From: UBA7662 sp036787895
GTDB lineage: Bacteria; Bacteroidota; Bacteroidia; UBA7662
Direction: 5' to 3'
DNA length: 64,000 bases
Assembly (NCBI GenBank): GCA_036787895.1
Contig: DAIQOK010000001.1
Coordinates: 124,001 to 188,000 of the forward strand
Shown here in pieces: positions 35,799 to 45,107 of this stretch (the stretch's first letter is position 1; every line of letters starts with the position of its first letter). Made by a program: the position numbers and the translations under genes. The notes under the pieces are model-generated. The model was not told the origin of the DNA. It did no database searches and saw only the letters and a list, made by a program, of their open reading frames with translations.

Positions 35799-36942
35799 AT
35801 TCAATAGCTGGCATTGTAATTTCGAATATAGAACCTTTCGGATGATTGTCCTTCACTTCAATGGTTCCTTGCATATCGCTGACGATGTTTTTTACAATAT
35901 AAAGACCAAGTCCGGTGCCTTTGGTAGTGCGGGTCTCCTCATTGCCAACACGGTAAAACTTGTTAAAAATCAACTTTTTATCGGTGTCAGATATGCCATG
36001 ACCATGGTCAATGACCTGCAAATGCGCTCTTTGGTGGCTGCTGAAAAGTCTTACCCGAATGTTACTGTTTTCATCAGAATATTTGGCAGCATTCTCTATC
36101 AAATTAGTAAGCACAGAAATTAACAAGGCTACGTCCGCACTTACGGTGACATTATCGTCGATTTCAGCGAATAAGCGGCTTTCAAATCGTTGGGTATGAC
36201 TTAGACGTTCAATTACATCCCGGCAAAGCTCACTGAGATTTATATTTCGGGTTTGAATGTGCTGGTTGTGATGTTCAAAACGTGAGGCCAATAGGATTTT
36301 TTCAATCAGACTGTCGAGTCTATTTATTTCACTTAAACTATTATCTACCAGCTTATTTTGCTGACTTTCATCAAGTTTTCGTTTAATCAAAGTTTGCAGC
36401 ATGAGTTTGGCAGAAGCCAAGGGTGTTTTGAGTTCATGGGTTACCGACATAATGAAGTTGGCCTGTAGTCGGTTGAGTTTGTCTTTTTCTTTATAGCTCC
36501 GGTAAATGATGACGAATCCCCACAAAAGCAGCAACATGAAAACCAAACCTTCACCTAAAAACATGATGTTGCGGTTTTGTCGGCGCTGTTGTAGCTGAAG
36601 TACATAATCCTGATCGACCTGCACCTTGATGTTTTGCTCACTGCCCAGATCAAATTTGAGGCGAGGATATACCGATTGGAAAAAACTGCGAAGCATAGCT
36701 GTATCAGCTTCGAAATACCTACCACCCATACGAACCTGTATATTATAACCTGTATGAGAAAATTTACCTTCAATGAGGTTGGCATAAACATCTCTTGAAG
36801 CTTGCAAACGGCTCATTTCCAGCAACTCTTTTTGCTGCTGGTGTATGGTTTCGTTAGATGAGATGTGGGCATAAGTCCACCAACTGAAAGCTGCCAAAAT
36901 GTACACAATGACAATCCAGAAAGCGGTACGGGTACGTGTCAT
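35773..36942 (-). CDS. sensor histidine kinase in the heme run
   Basis: Two membrane helices (about 8-25 and 128-147) enclose a ~100-residue periplasmic sensor without a recognised domain. The kinase core has H169 in SVTHELKTPLAS, N-box LIENAAKYS, G1 VIDHGHGIS and G2 GTGLGLYIVK. It overlaps the hemL stop by 4 bases upstream and the regulator start downstream, so it is embedded in the heme transcription unit. The second G1 position is His (DHGHG) where Asn or Thr is common; such variation occurs in active kinases. Confidence 0.93.
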   Translation of the reverse strand: MTRTRTAFWIVIVYILAAFSWWTYAHISSNETIHQQQKELLEMSRLQASRDVYANLIEGKFSHTGYNIQVRMGGRYFEADTAMLRSFFQSVYPRLKFDLGSEQNIKVQVDQDYVLQLQQRRQNRNIMFLGEGLVFMLLLLWGFVIIYRSYKEKDKLNRLQANFIMSVTHELKTPLASAKLMLQTLIKRKLDESQQNKLVDNSLSEINRLDSLIEKILLASRFEHHNQHIQTRNINLSELCRDVIERLSHTQRFESRLFAEIDDNVTVSADVALLISVLTNLIENAAKYSDENSNIRVRLFSSHQRAHLQVIDHGHGISDTDKKLIFNKFYRVGNEETRTTKGTGLGLYIVKNIVSDMQGTIEVKDNHPKGSIFEITMPAIEYELQDTFG

Positions 36943-38234
36943 GCCTCAAAAATACGGTCTAAAGTCCGATTGATGATGTCAGCGGTATGTAAGAGTTCTT
37001 CTCGACTGTGTTTGGCACTCACAAAGCCCACTTCATAACCCGATGGCCCGAAATAAATATTGTTCTCCAGTAATTCGTGGTGTAAGATTTTAAAGTAGCT
37101 CATGCTTGAAGCATCAATCTCATCGGCAGCACGCACGTATGTGCGATCCGAAAAACTTAGCCAGAATACCGATCCAACCGAAAAAATTCGTACGGGGTAG
37201 CCTTTACTTTGAACATGACGGCGAATATGACGGACGAACAACATGGTTTTTCGCGTCATTTCTCTATAAAATCCGTCCCGAAGCAATGCAGTGAGCTGGG
37301 CTCTTCCTGCCGACATGGCCACTGGATTACCACTCAGGGTGCCTGCCTGGTAAACCGGACCTTCAGGGGAAATAGTCGACATAATGGCTGCACTGGCTCC
37401 ATAGGCACCAACGGGCAAACCACCGCCGATGATTTTACCAAAGGTGAGGATATCGGGTTTTACCCGGTACAAGCCGGCGGCACCTTCAAAACCTACCCTA
37501 AATCCACTGATGACTTCATCAAAAATGAGCAGACTGCCATGCCGATCACACAAATCCCGAAGTTTTTTTAAGAATGCCCTGGTTTGCAATAGCAGTCCGT
37601 TATTGGCCGGAATGGGTTCGATGATTATGGCGGCAATCTGATCGGGAAATTGTTTAAATGCGGCTTCCAACGCAGCTTCGTTGTACAAGGGTAAGACAAT
37701 TGTCTCGTTCACAAAACTCTGAGGAACGCCGGCAGAAGAGCTTTCGCCGAAGGTAACCAGACCGGAACCCGCTTTCACAAGTAAATGGTCGGCATGCCCA
37801 TGATAACAGCCTTCAAATTTGATGTATTTGTCGCGTTTGGTATAGCCCCTGGCCAAACGGATCGCGCTCATAACCGCCTCTGTTCCTGAGCTTACAAATC
37901 TTAATTTTTCAATAAACCGATGGTTTTGAATGATGAGACCTGCCAGCTCATTTTCCTGAACCGTAGGGGCGCCGAAGGAGGTGCCGTTTTCTACAGCATC
38001 TAATATGGCTTGACGGACTTCTGGATCGTTATGGCCAAGTATCATAGGCCCCCAGGAGGCGCAGAAGTCGAGATATCGATTGCCGTCGGCATCCCAGAGG
38101 TAGGCGCCATCACCTTTGGTAATGAACAGGGGAGTGCCCCCAACCGATTTAAATGCTCTTACCGGTGAATTAACACCACCCGGGAAATAGGTTTTCGCCG
38201 TTTCGTATAGGGCAATCGACTTTTGATGTTGCAT
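36939..38234 (-). CDS. hemL: glutamate-1-semialdehyde 2,1-aminomutase
   Basis: PLP/PMP enzyme turning glutamate 1-semialdehyde into 5-aminolevulinate, the second step of the C5 route. Signatures: FPGGVNSPVRAF, SSGTEAVMSAIRLARGYT, YHGHADHLLVKAGSG and the cofactor lysine K267 in TFGKIIGGGLPVGAYG. Length 431 is standard. Together with hemA it shows that this organism makes 5-aminolevulinate from glutamyl-tRNA. Confidence 0.97.
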   Translation of the reverse strand: MQHQKSIALYETAKTYFPGGVNSPVRAFKSVGGTPLFITKGDGAYLWDADGNRYLDFCASWGPMILGHNDPEVRQAILDAVENGTSFGAPTVQENELAGLIIQNHRFIEKLRFVSSGTEAVMSAIRLARGYTKRDKYIKFEGCYHGHADHLLVKAGSGLVTFGESSSAGVPQSFVNETIVLPLYNEAALEAAFKQFPDQIAAIIIEPIPANNGLLLQTRAFLKKLRDLCDRHGSLLIFDEVISGFRVGFEGAAGLYRVKPDILTFGKIIGGGLPVGAYGASAAIMSTISPEGPVYQAGTLSGNPVAMSAGRAQLTALLRDGFYREMTRKTMLFVRHIRRHVQSKGYPVRIFSVGSVFWLSFSDRTYVRAADEIDASSMSYFKILHHELLENNIYFGPSGYEVGFVSAKHSREELLHTADIINRTLDRIFEA

Positions 38235-38239
38235 ATAAA

Positions 38240-38731
38240 TCAGGTATAAGCGGTGATATGTGCTTCAAAGGCTGGGAAAGTGGTAATCAATTTAGTGCTA
38301 TCGGCCAACTCGAAATCATCGAAATGAAAACCAGGGCTTACGATACAGCTCACCAAACAAAAATCAGCCTGAGCCGGCAGCGGTTGTGCTGCAAACCAGG
38401 TGTTTTTTGGAATAATCACCTGTTGTGCCATCGGTAGCGGGCCTAAAACGATGGAAGTCAGGCCTCGCTCTTCATTCAGAAAAAATATTTCTACCGGGCT
38501 GCCAGCATGATAAAACCAGAACTCGTCGGATAATAAACGATGGTAGCGTGATTTATCGTGGCTTTCCAATAAAAAGTAAATGGAAGTTACCAATGACCTT
38601 TCGGACTGATATTGCCCATTAAGCGCGGATAATGGAATATTTTCCTCCGATCGATACATCTCGCGATAAAACCCTCCTTCGGGGTGAGCCAGTAACTGGA
38701 GTTCAGAAATGAGCGACCGGGCGTTAATCAT
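38240..38731 (-). CDS. cupin family protein (DUF985)
   Basis: A 163-residue single-domain cupin of the DUF985 (Cupin_5) group: HPEGGFYREMYRS near the start, SIYFLLESHDKSRYHRL, EFWFYHAGSPVEIFFL and the later CIVSPGFHFDDFEL, all signature pieces of the family. His, Glu and Asp residues at the barrel positions could bind metal. Function unknown; it is 5 bases from hemL and 9 from hemCD, so it is co-transcribed with the heme genes, perhaps fortuitously. Confidence 0.9.
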   Translation of the reverse strand: MINARSLISELQLLAHPEGGFYREMYRSEENIPLSALNGQYQSERSLVTSIYFLLESHDKSRYHRLLSDEFWFYHAGSPVEIFFLNEERGLTSIVLGPLPMAQQVIIPKNTWFAAQPLPAQADFCLVSCIVSPGFHFDDFELADSTKLITTFPAFEAHITAYT

Positions 38732-38740
38732 GGTATAAAA

Positions 38741-40309
38741 TCAACTTAAGCCAAAAATAGTGGTTGCCAATGCCAATTCGTTATAACCATGACTTAAAAT
38801 GGGTGAGCGAAAGCCCAATTGTTCCAGTTGATCGGCAGTGGTTTTGCCCATAGCGATGGCTATGGTGTGATCTATTTTTCCACCTTGAGCCACCCAACTT
38901 TTCGCATTTGAAGGGCTGGTAAAAAGTACATAATCGGTTTGAGGAAGTTGATCCACGATGTGCTGACTAGTAGTGTAAACAACAACTGTTTCCAAGGCAA
39001 GCTTGTTTTCCCAACTTCTCACCAAGGTTTTTTCACTTTGTTCACCCAGCGGAAGCAAAACATTTTCACCAGCCTGAATCGCTCGCATAAAGGTTACCGC
39101 AACTTGTTCCACATCAGCGACATCGCCGATGAAATGAGGCTGAAAACCTAATTTTTGCAATTCTTTGGCTGTGCCTGGTCCTACAGCACCAATTTTTTTA
39201 TGCTCGAGCAATGGAGGATGGAGCTGTAAGGCATGTCTAACAGCATTCCGACTGCCAAAAAAGACCCAATCACAACTTGGCCAATGCGTTACAGGCACAG
39301 CTTTAGTTTGTATAAGTGATTGAAAACGGGCGTCCATCCCATGGGCAGCTAGCAGTCTTGCTAAAGCTGTCAATTCAACTGCATTTTTGGTGATGAGTAT
39401 GGATGACTTCCGTTGTTTATTGGCCAAATTCAGGGTTTCGGCAACCAGCTCACCGGACTGTTCGCCATTCAAACGAAGATATACGGGCAAGGCCGATGCC
39501 TCATTCGATTTAGCAGTGTAAACGGTATAGCTACTGCCGTTTTTTTCGCAATACACACCCAGAGGCATGTGGCAACCTCCTTCGAAGGAAGCCAGTATCT
39601 CCCTTTCGATGGCAACGGTCTCCGCAACATCAGCTCGGTGGATTTGTTTTAGAATAGCTTCGAGTTCGGGTTCATTTGCTCTTATTTGGAGCCCCAATAC
39701 CCCTTGAGCAGGTGCAGGAATAAAACTTTTGGGATCGAGGTAAACAACTTCAAAGTCACTGAGGTCAAGTTGCAAACGACCAATACCAGCTGCCGCCAAT
39801 ACAATAGCGTCATACATACCATCGCGGCATTTCTGCACCCGTGTCGGTACATTTCCACGCAAATCTTTAATGGTAATATGGGGAAAAAAGGTGAGCAACT
39901 GAGCTTTTCTGCGTGCGGAAGAGGTGCCTACAACAGCATTGCCTGCTAAGCCAAATTGGGCCAAAGCTTGATAAGCCCCCTTTCGAATGAGTAGCACATC
40001 CCGAGGATCTTCCCGGTAGCTTAAGGCTGCAATTTGAAGACCTTCAGGCGAAGATGTGGGCAAATCTTTCAGGGAATGAACGGCCAGATCAATTTCCCGG
40101 TTTAACAGGGCATCTTCAATTTCTTTGGTAAAAAACCCTTTGCCCTCAAGTTTATCGAAACTCAGGTGTTGAATGCGGTCTCCCTGGGTGACTATTATTT
40201 TCAAGTCAACGTTTAGCTGTAAATCTTCCAGCTGTTTTTTAACATAATGTGCCTGCCACAGGGCGAGATCGCTTCCCCGTGAACCCAGGATGATTTTTTT
40301 CATGGTCAT
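38741..40309 (-). CDS. hemCD: fused hydroxymethylbilane synthase / uroporphyrinogen-III synthase
   Basis: One 522-residue chain carrying two successive heme-pathway enzymes. The first ~300 residues are HemC (porphobilinogen deaminase): ILGSRGSDLALWQA, VHSLKDLPTS, VGTSSARRKAQLL, LRGNVPTRV, and the cofactor-carrying C246 in FEGGCHMPLGVY. From about 310 a HemD domain follows (SSILITKNAVEL, VFFGSRNAVRHAL, AVGPGTAKELQKLG, VLFTSPSNAKSW), which cyclises hydroxymethylbilane to uroporphyrinogen III. Fusion could pass the unstable product directly. The start overlaps the hemA stop by 4 bases. Confidence 0.95.
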   Translation of the reverse strand: MTMKKIILGSRGSDLALWQAHYVKKQLEDLQLNVDLKIIVTQGDRIQHLSFDKLEGKGFFTKEIEDALLNREIDLAVHSLKDLPTSSPEGLQIAALSYREDPRDVLLIRKGAYQALAQFGLAGNAVVGTSSARRKAQLLTFFPHITIKDLRGNVPTRVQKCRDGMYDAIVLAAAGIGRLQLDLSDFEVVYLDPKSFIPAPAQGVLGLQIRANEPELEAILKQIHRADVAETVAIEREILASFEGGCHMPLGVYCEKNGSSYTVYTAKSNEASALPVYLRLNGEQSGELVAETLNLANKQRKSSILITKNAVELTALARLLAAHGMDARFQSLIQTKAVPVTHWPSCDWVFFGSRNAVRHALQLHPPLLEHKKIGAVGPGTAKELQKLGFQPHFIGDVADVEQVAVTFMRAIQAGENVLLPLGEQSEKTLVRSWENKLALETVVVYTTSQHIVDQLPQTDYVLFTSPSNAKSWVAQGGKIDHTIAIAMGKTTADQLEQLGFRSPILSHGYNELALATTIFGLS

Positions 40310-41601
40310 GAAGGTAATACTGCGACAGGCTTTTTGCCCTTTCCGGGCTCGTCGCTAATCAAAATGTTTTTCGCGATGACGATAGGAACACTAATGCATT
40401 TTTTCTCCATATAGCTCATCATACGCTCAACCAAAGCTAAAGTGGCGGCGTCGAGTCCTTGCAATTCTTTGCTAAAGACTTCCTGCATGGCCTTATTTTT
40501 AATCTCTTTTACCTGAGTAGGGAAGCTGCTGAGCGCTTTTTCGACATTGCGAATCCGGTTGATTTCATGGAACGCTGCGACTGCTTTGGAAATTATCAAA
40601 TCCGCTTTCTCGAGCTCCTGCTCTCTGAATTGCAGGTTTTTTTCTACTTCGTGCTTCAGGTGGTCGATGCTGATGTATTCAACGTCTTGGGCATGCTGTA
40701 CATCTACGGCAACATCGTTTGGCACAGCCAAATCAATTATTACCGTTGGAAAAGCACCATCACCCTTCAACATCTCCCAAACGGAGGAGGTCAAAACTGG
40801 TTCAGTTGAAGAGGTGCAACTGAATATTACCCGAACCGGTTGGGCATGTTGTCCAAGTTGGTCAAGTGCATAAGCCTGACCACCGATATAATTCGCCAGC
40901 AACTGTGCCTTTTCCAGTGTACGATTGTAGATGGAAAAATTACGGTAACCTGCCTTTTTTAGGTATTTACCAACTAAAGTATTGGTTTCACCTGCGCCAA
41001 TAATCAGTATAGGTGCATCTTCATCGAAATTGTAATCGATGAGTTTGCGAACAGCCACCGAGGCCACCGAAATGGGTTTTTCAGCGATTCTGGTTTCTGT
41101 ATATACTTCTTTGGCAGTCTTGATGGTTTGCTTCATCACCAACCGCAGAAAATCTGCAGTAGTTTCAAATTCCAGTCCATCTTCATACGCCTGTCGCAAT
41201 TGCCGGGTAATTTCTCTTTCGCCAATAACCATTGAATCCATGGAGCAACTTACCCGAAATAGGTGTTCCAACGCATCCTGGCCTTTGTATAGTTTGGCAA
41301 ATTGGGCCAAATTGCTCAATTGAGTAGGAGAGAATTGATCGTAAAAGGTTTCAAGTAACAGTTGCGTCTGACCAGACCCGAAAGCCTGACTCGTTGTCAT
41401 GACAAATTCTACCCGGTTACAGGTTGATAAGTAAAAAACCTCCTCAATGCCTAATTCTGCCTGGCTAAGGAGGGCGTGTAGTCTATCTTTCAACTGCTGC
41501 CTTTCTACTACAAGCTTACCTAATTCGGTCAGATAAAAATTCTTGTGTGTAAAAGCAAGTACGGTAAGCTTCTCCAAGAGGCGCCTTTTAATGTGATGCA
41601 A
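40306..41601 (-). CDS. hemA: glutamyl-tRNA reductase
   Basis: Reduces glutamyl-tRNA-Glu to glutamate 1-semialdehyde, the committed step of the C5 heme route. The catalytic cysteine lies in YLSTCNRVEFV, and the NADPH domain carries LIIGAGETNTLVGKYL; DLAVPNDV and the dimerisation helix are also present. The frame begins at a TTG (41601) with a GAGG 4 bases ahead. A TTG at 41577 (giving MEKLTVLAFTHKN) is a good alternative that would make the protein start like its relatives. First gene of the heme run. Confidence 0.95.
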   Translation of the reverse strand: MHHIKRRLLEKLTVLAFTHKNFYLTELGKLVVERQQLKDRLHALLSQAELGIEEVFYLSTCNRVEFVMTTSQAFGSGQTQLLLETFYDQFSPTQLSNLAQFAKLYKGQDALEHLFRVSCSMDSMVIGEREITRQLRQAYEDGLEFETTADFLRLVMKQTIKTAKEVYTETRIAEKPISVASVAVRKLIDYNFDEDAPILIIGAGETNTLVGKYLKKAGYRNFSIYNRTLEKAQLLANYIGGQAYALDQLGQHAQPVRVIFSCTSSTEPVLTSSVWEMLKGDGAFPTVIIDLAVPNDVAVDVQHAQDVEYISIDHLKHEVEKNLQFREQELEKADLIISKAVAAFHEINRIRNVEKALSSFPTQVKEIKNKAMQEVFSKELQGLDAATLALVERMMSYMEKKCISVPIVIAKNILISDEPGKGKKPVAVLPS

Positions 41602-41774
41602 AGTTCCTCGAGTTATGCGCAGGAATTGTCATTTGAATGTCAGAAACCTATTTTGGAATCATTCTAAAGAGTGCACTAATAGAGAGTTGGGAGCGCTCAG
41701 ATGCATTTCAGTTGCGACAAAATAAAGACATTGTTGCCTAATAATTGACGTATTCAGTTAAGATTGTCATAAAA

Positions 41775-41789
41775 GGTTAAAAATTAACC
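41775..41789. repeat. perfect inverted repeat upstream of the TonB receptor
   Basis: GGTTAA - AAA - TTAACC, a 15-bp A/T-rich dyad 81 bases before the receptor ATG, in the 268-base hemA/receptor intergenic space, which otherwise holds nothing I can name. Too short for a terminator and without a T run; its size and place suit an operator for a dimeric regulator (inference). Confidence 0.45.
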
Positions 41790-41869
41790 AAATAGGATAT
41801 GCTCACACTGATTGATTTGGCATAACTCTTGATATTTGGCGGCGAACCCAACCAACCCAACTTATCTCC

Positions 41870-44284
41870 ATGTTTAAACTTATTAGTACAGGCAGTATAC
41901 TCTTGTTACTGTTAGTGTCGTCGTTGGCATTACACGCCCAGAAACGACAAAATATTCTGCGACATACGCTTAGCGGTTTTGTTTATGATGCCAAAAGTAA
42001 AGAGAGCCTCATTGGAACTGCGCTTTATATTCCTAGTCTGAAGAGTGGAACAACCACCAATGGCTTTGGTTTTTTTAGCATAACTGTTCCGGCCGACACG
42101 GTAACCGTTTTGGTTTCTTATCTGGGCTATTATACCCAAGCCATACTGGTAGATTTGAGAAATAACGACGTTTCCCTCGAAATTAAACTTCAAACAGCCG
42201 ATAAAGTGCTGGGAGAGGTCGTAGTAGTTGCCGATGCCCTTGAAAAAAAGGAAAGTGATCGGGTAGAAATGAGCGTGATTAACATTCCTATCCAGCAAAT
42301 CAAAGACATACCAGCGTTGTTAGGCGAAAAGGATGTACTGAAAGTAATACAACTTTTGCCCGGTGTACAAACAGGCGGAGAAGGAAATGCAGGCTTGTAT
42401 GTGAGGGGTGGAGGTCCCGACCAAAACCTCATTATTCTTGATGATGCTACTGTTTATAATGCCTTTCATTTGTTCGGGTTTTTCTCCCTTTTTAATGGAG
42501 ATGCTTTAAAGAGCGTAGATCTGACCAAGGGTGGATTTCCTTCTCGTTATGGTGGCCGGCTTTCTTCCGTGATCGACATGCGCATGAAAGATGGCAATAA
42601 AGAAACATTTTCGGGCGAGGCGGGCATAGGCGCGATAGCTTCCAGAGCTACATTCGAAGGGCCAATAATTAAAAATAAATCCTCCTTTTTGGTCAGTGCA
42701 CGACGTACCTATCTCGATGCGCTCATTCGACCTTTTCTTCCCGGAGGGAATGATGGAGGGTATTATTTCTACGATTTAAATGCCAAGGTTAACTACCAGA
42801 TAGACCCTAAGAATACCATATATCTGAGTGGATATTTTGGTCGAGATCGATTTTTCATCAAACAAGCCGGTCTTGATCAATTTGAAGCCGGGGTTAACTG
42901 GGGCAATGCCACAGGAACCTTACGTTGGAACCACCTGATTAATAACCAGACCTTTGGTAATGCCTCTTTGATTTTTACCGACTATACTTTTAAAAACTAT
43001 ATCAACTTCAATGTTCTAAACGACAAATTTAGTCTGGTATATACCAGCGGGGTGCAGGATATCTCTGTGAAATACGATATCGATTACCGACCCAATACCA
43101 ACCACAGCATACGGCTGGGCACCTTGCTTACACGTCATGTATTCACACCATCGGCTGTCGTTCTAGTCGATGACTTTGCAAGTACGGATACTACCACCAA
43201 AGATCAGGTAGTGGCCTATGAAAATGCCCTGTATATCGAGGATGACATCCGGGTTAATGACCGGCTTACTTTGCAGCCCGGAATTCGTCTGACTCATTTT
43301 GCGCCGCGTAAAGCCAATTATTTTAACCTGGAGCCTCGATTTTCGGCCAATTATAAAATCAGCAGCAATCTGAGTGCAAAGGCATCCTACGCATTGATGA
43401 ATCAGTACATTCACTTGCTCTCAAATACCGGTGCAGGATTGCCAACCGATCTTTGGGTACCGGCAACCCAAAAATTAACCCCCCAACGCTCACAACAAAT
43501 AGCATCAGGCATTGCTTATGATATGCCTAAACAGAAGTTGTTACTCACCGTTGAAGGCTATTATAAACGAATGGATAATATTATTGCCTATAAAGAAGGC
43601 TCGAGTTTTTTGTCGGTTGATGGTGGTAATGACGCGAACGATTTGTTTAGCTGGGAAAAGGTGGTCACGCCTGGTCGTGGCTGGTCCTATGGTGCTGAGT
43701 TTTTTCTACAGAAGAAAAAAGGTGATTTTACTGGTTGGATAGGTTATACCTTGTCGTGGACCAAATTGCAGTTTGATGAGCTCAATGACGGGAAAGCGTT
43801 TTGGGCACGCTACGATCGTCGACATGACATTTCCATTGTTGGCACCTATGCTTTGCGTGAAGTAGCTCCCGATAAAAACGGCATAACGCTCTCGGCCACC
43901 TGGGTTTATGGCACAGGTAATGCCATTACTTTACCTATAGCGGAACAATATGCGCCTATTCATGATCCGGCACAGGGAGGCAATGATATTTTCGATTTTT
44001 TTAATCAGAACTACGTTAGTCAATATACGGGCAGAAATCAGTTCCGCATGGCGGCTTACCATCGTTTGGATTTGGGCGTACAAATCACCAAAAAAATGAA
44101 GTGGTATACCCGAACCATCGAAATTAGTGTATACAATGCCTATAACCGTAAAAATCCGTACTTCTATTTTATCGGTAATGCCGGCAGTAATTCACTGTTT
44201 CCGGGTACCGGTCAACAACGAACACTAAAACAGATTACGTTGTTTCCAATTATACCCTCCGTTTCCTACAACATTAAATTCTAA
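41870..44284 (+). CDS. TonB-dependent outer-membrane receptor
   Basis: An 804-residue outer-membrane protein: signal peptide (1-24, ending LALHAQ), an N-terminal carboxypeptidase-regulatory-like domain (about 32-115) with SGFVYDAKSKESL, a plug domain (about 130-250, QLLPGVQTGGEGNAGLYVRGGG) and a beta barrel to a C-terminus ending in Phe. This is the usual Bacteroidota receptor for large or bound nutrients; the ligand is not inferable. It pairs with the DUF4249 lipoprotein 4 bases downstream. It is not a SusC type, since no susD-like gene follows. Confidence 0.93.
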   Translation: MFKLISTGSILLLLLVSSLALHAQKRQNILRHTLSGFVYDAKSKESLIGTALYIPSLKSGTTTNGFGFFSITVPADTVTVLVSYLGYYTQAILVDLRNNDVSLEIKLQTADKVLGEVVVVADALEKKESDRVEMSVINIPIQQIKDIPALLGEKDVLKVIQLLPGVQTGGEGNAGLYVRGGGPDQNLIILDDATVYNAFHLFGFFSLFNGDALKSVDLTKGGFPSRYGGRLSSVIDMRMKDGNKETFSGEAGIGAIASRATFEGPIIKNKSSFLVSARRTYLDALIRPFLPGGNDGGYYFYDLNAKVNYQIDPKNTIYLSGYFGRDRFFIKQAGLDQFEAGVNWGNATGTLRWNHLINNQTFGNASLIFTDYTFKNYINFNVLNDKFSLVYTSGVQDISVKYDIDYRPNTNHSIRLGTLLTRHVFTPSAVVLVDDFASTDTTTKDQVVAYENALYIEDDIRVNDRLTLQPGIRLTHFAPRKANYFNLEPRFSANYKISSNLSAKASYALMNQYIHLLSNTGAGLPTDLWVPATQKLTPQRSQQIASGIAYDMPKQKLLLTVEGYYKRMDNIIAYKEGSSFLSVDGGNDANDLFSWEKVVTPGRGWSYGAEFFLQKKKGDFTGWIGYTLSWTKLQFDELNDGKAFWARYDRRHDISIVGTYALREVAPDKNGITLSATWVYGTGNAITLPIAEQYAPIHDPAQGGNDIFDFFNQNYVSQYTGRNQFRMAAYHRLDLGVQITKKMKWYTRTIEISVYNAYNRKNPYFYFIGNAGSNSLFPGTGQQRTLKQITLFPIIPSVSYNIKF

Positions 44285-44288
44285 GGCC

Positions 44289-45107
44289 ATGCGTATCTAT
44301 TTTTTTCTGATTGGCTTGTTTTTATTATCGGCTTGTGAGTCGACTGTAACCAATGTAACCCCGCCGAAAGTAGACCCTGAACTGGTTGTTTTCAGTTTTT
44401 TGAGTCCGGAAGCCGACTCTATACTGGTCGAGGTACGTATGACTACACCCGTATTTGCAGGTGGTAACCTGAATAACGACAGGGTGAGCGATGCCACCGT
44501 TGTTCTTCGTGGAAACGGCGCTATGATTACTTTGCCATATACCACTAATGGTCGATATGTAATTTCACAAAACGCATTTCCTTTGAGTCCGGGAATCACT
44601 TATTCGCTGGAAGTTACCACCCCTCGCGGCCACAGAGCAACAGCCGTTTCACGCATCCCATTGTCAAATCCGCTTATCGATTCGGTGCAAATGTATACGG
44701 TGCCTTCCGGTTTTGGCGAATACATCAGTTTGAATCGGATTTTTTGGCAAGATGCGGTTTCCGAAGCCAACTTTTATCGCATTATAAGCCGGAGTGTGCA
44801 GCCGGGGAGCTTCAATGACACAAGTTATTTTAATATCGACAATTCGATGTTGACAGATGATTCAAAAAATGGTCAGCAAATGAATGGCAGTGTTGAATTT
44901 TATAGTTTTGAAGAGGACTCGATACAAAATTTACGGGATATACTCCTCCTGACAACCGATGAGCCATATTACAAATATCACGTAAAACGTTTGAATTATA
45001 CGGGCAGCAACCCTTTTGAGGAGCCTTTGCCCATGCATGATAATATCGACGGTGGCGTAGGTTGTTTTTCGAGCTACCGATTATCTCGCTACAAAATAGG
45101 CTTTTGA
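44289..45107 (+). CDS. DUF4249 lipoprotein
   Basis: 272 residues with a lipoprotein signal (LLSAC, modified cysteine C16) and a beta-rich body typical of DUF4249, seen in ELVVFSFLSPEADSILVEVRM and the ISLNRIFWQD region. This family is usually encoded next to a TonB-dependent receptor and probably forms a surface partner of it; the exact role is unknown. Its stop abuts the stop of the opposite DUF458 gene with no bases between. Confidence 0.88.
   Translation: MRIYFFLIGLFLLSACESTVTNVTPPKVDPELVVFSFLSPEADSILVEVRMTTPVFAGGNLNNDRVSDATVVLRGNGAMITLPYTTNGRYVISQNAFPLSPGITYSLEVTTPRGHRATAVSRIPLSNPLIDSVQMYTVPSGFGEYISLNRIFWQDAVSEANFYRIISRSVQPGSFNDTSYFNIDNSMLTDDSKNGQQMNGSVEFYSFEEDSIQNLRDILLLTTDEPYYKYHVKRLNYTGSNPFEEPLPMHDNIDGGVGCFSSYRLSRYKIGF

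Noticed and set aside
41816..41838. TTTG ... GATATTTG as a promoter for the TonB receptor
   Set aside because: The spacing between the two boxes is only 11 bases and the -7 box has a mismatch at its first base, so it is not a convincing Bacteroidota promoter.
41602..41869. A small gene or RNA gene between hemA and the TonB receptor
   Set aside because: I see no open frame with coding character, tRNA fold or terminator; only the short dyad at 41775 stands out.
41870..45107. Polysaccharide utilisation locus (SusC/SusD)
   Set aside because: The second gene is a DUF4249 lipoprotein, not SusD, and there are no glycoside hydrolases.
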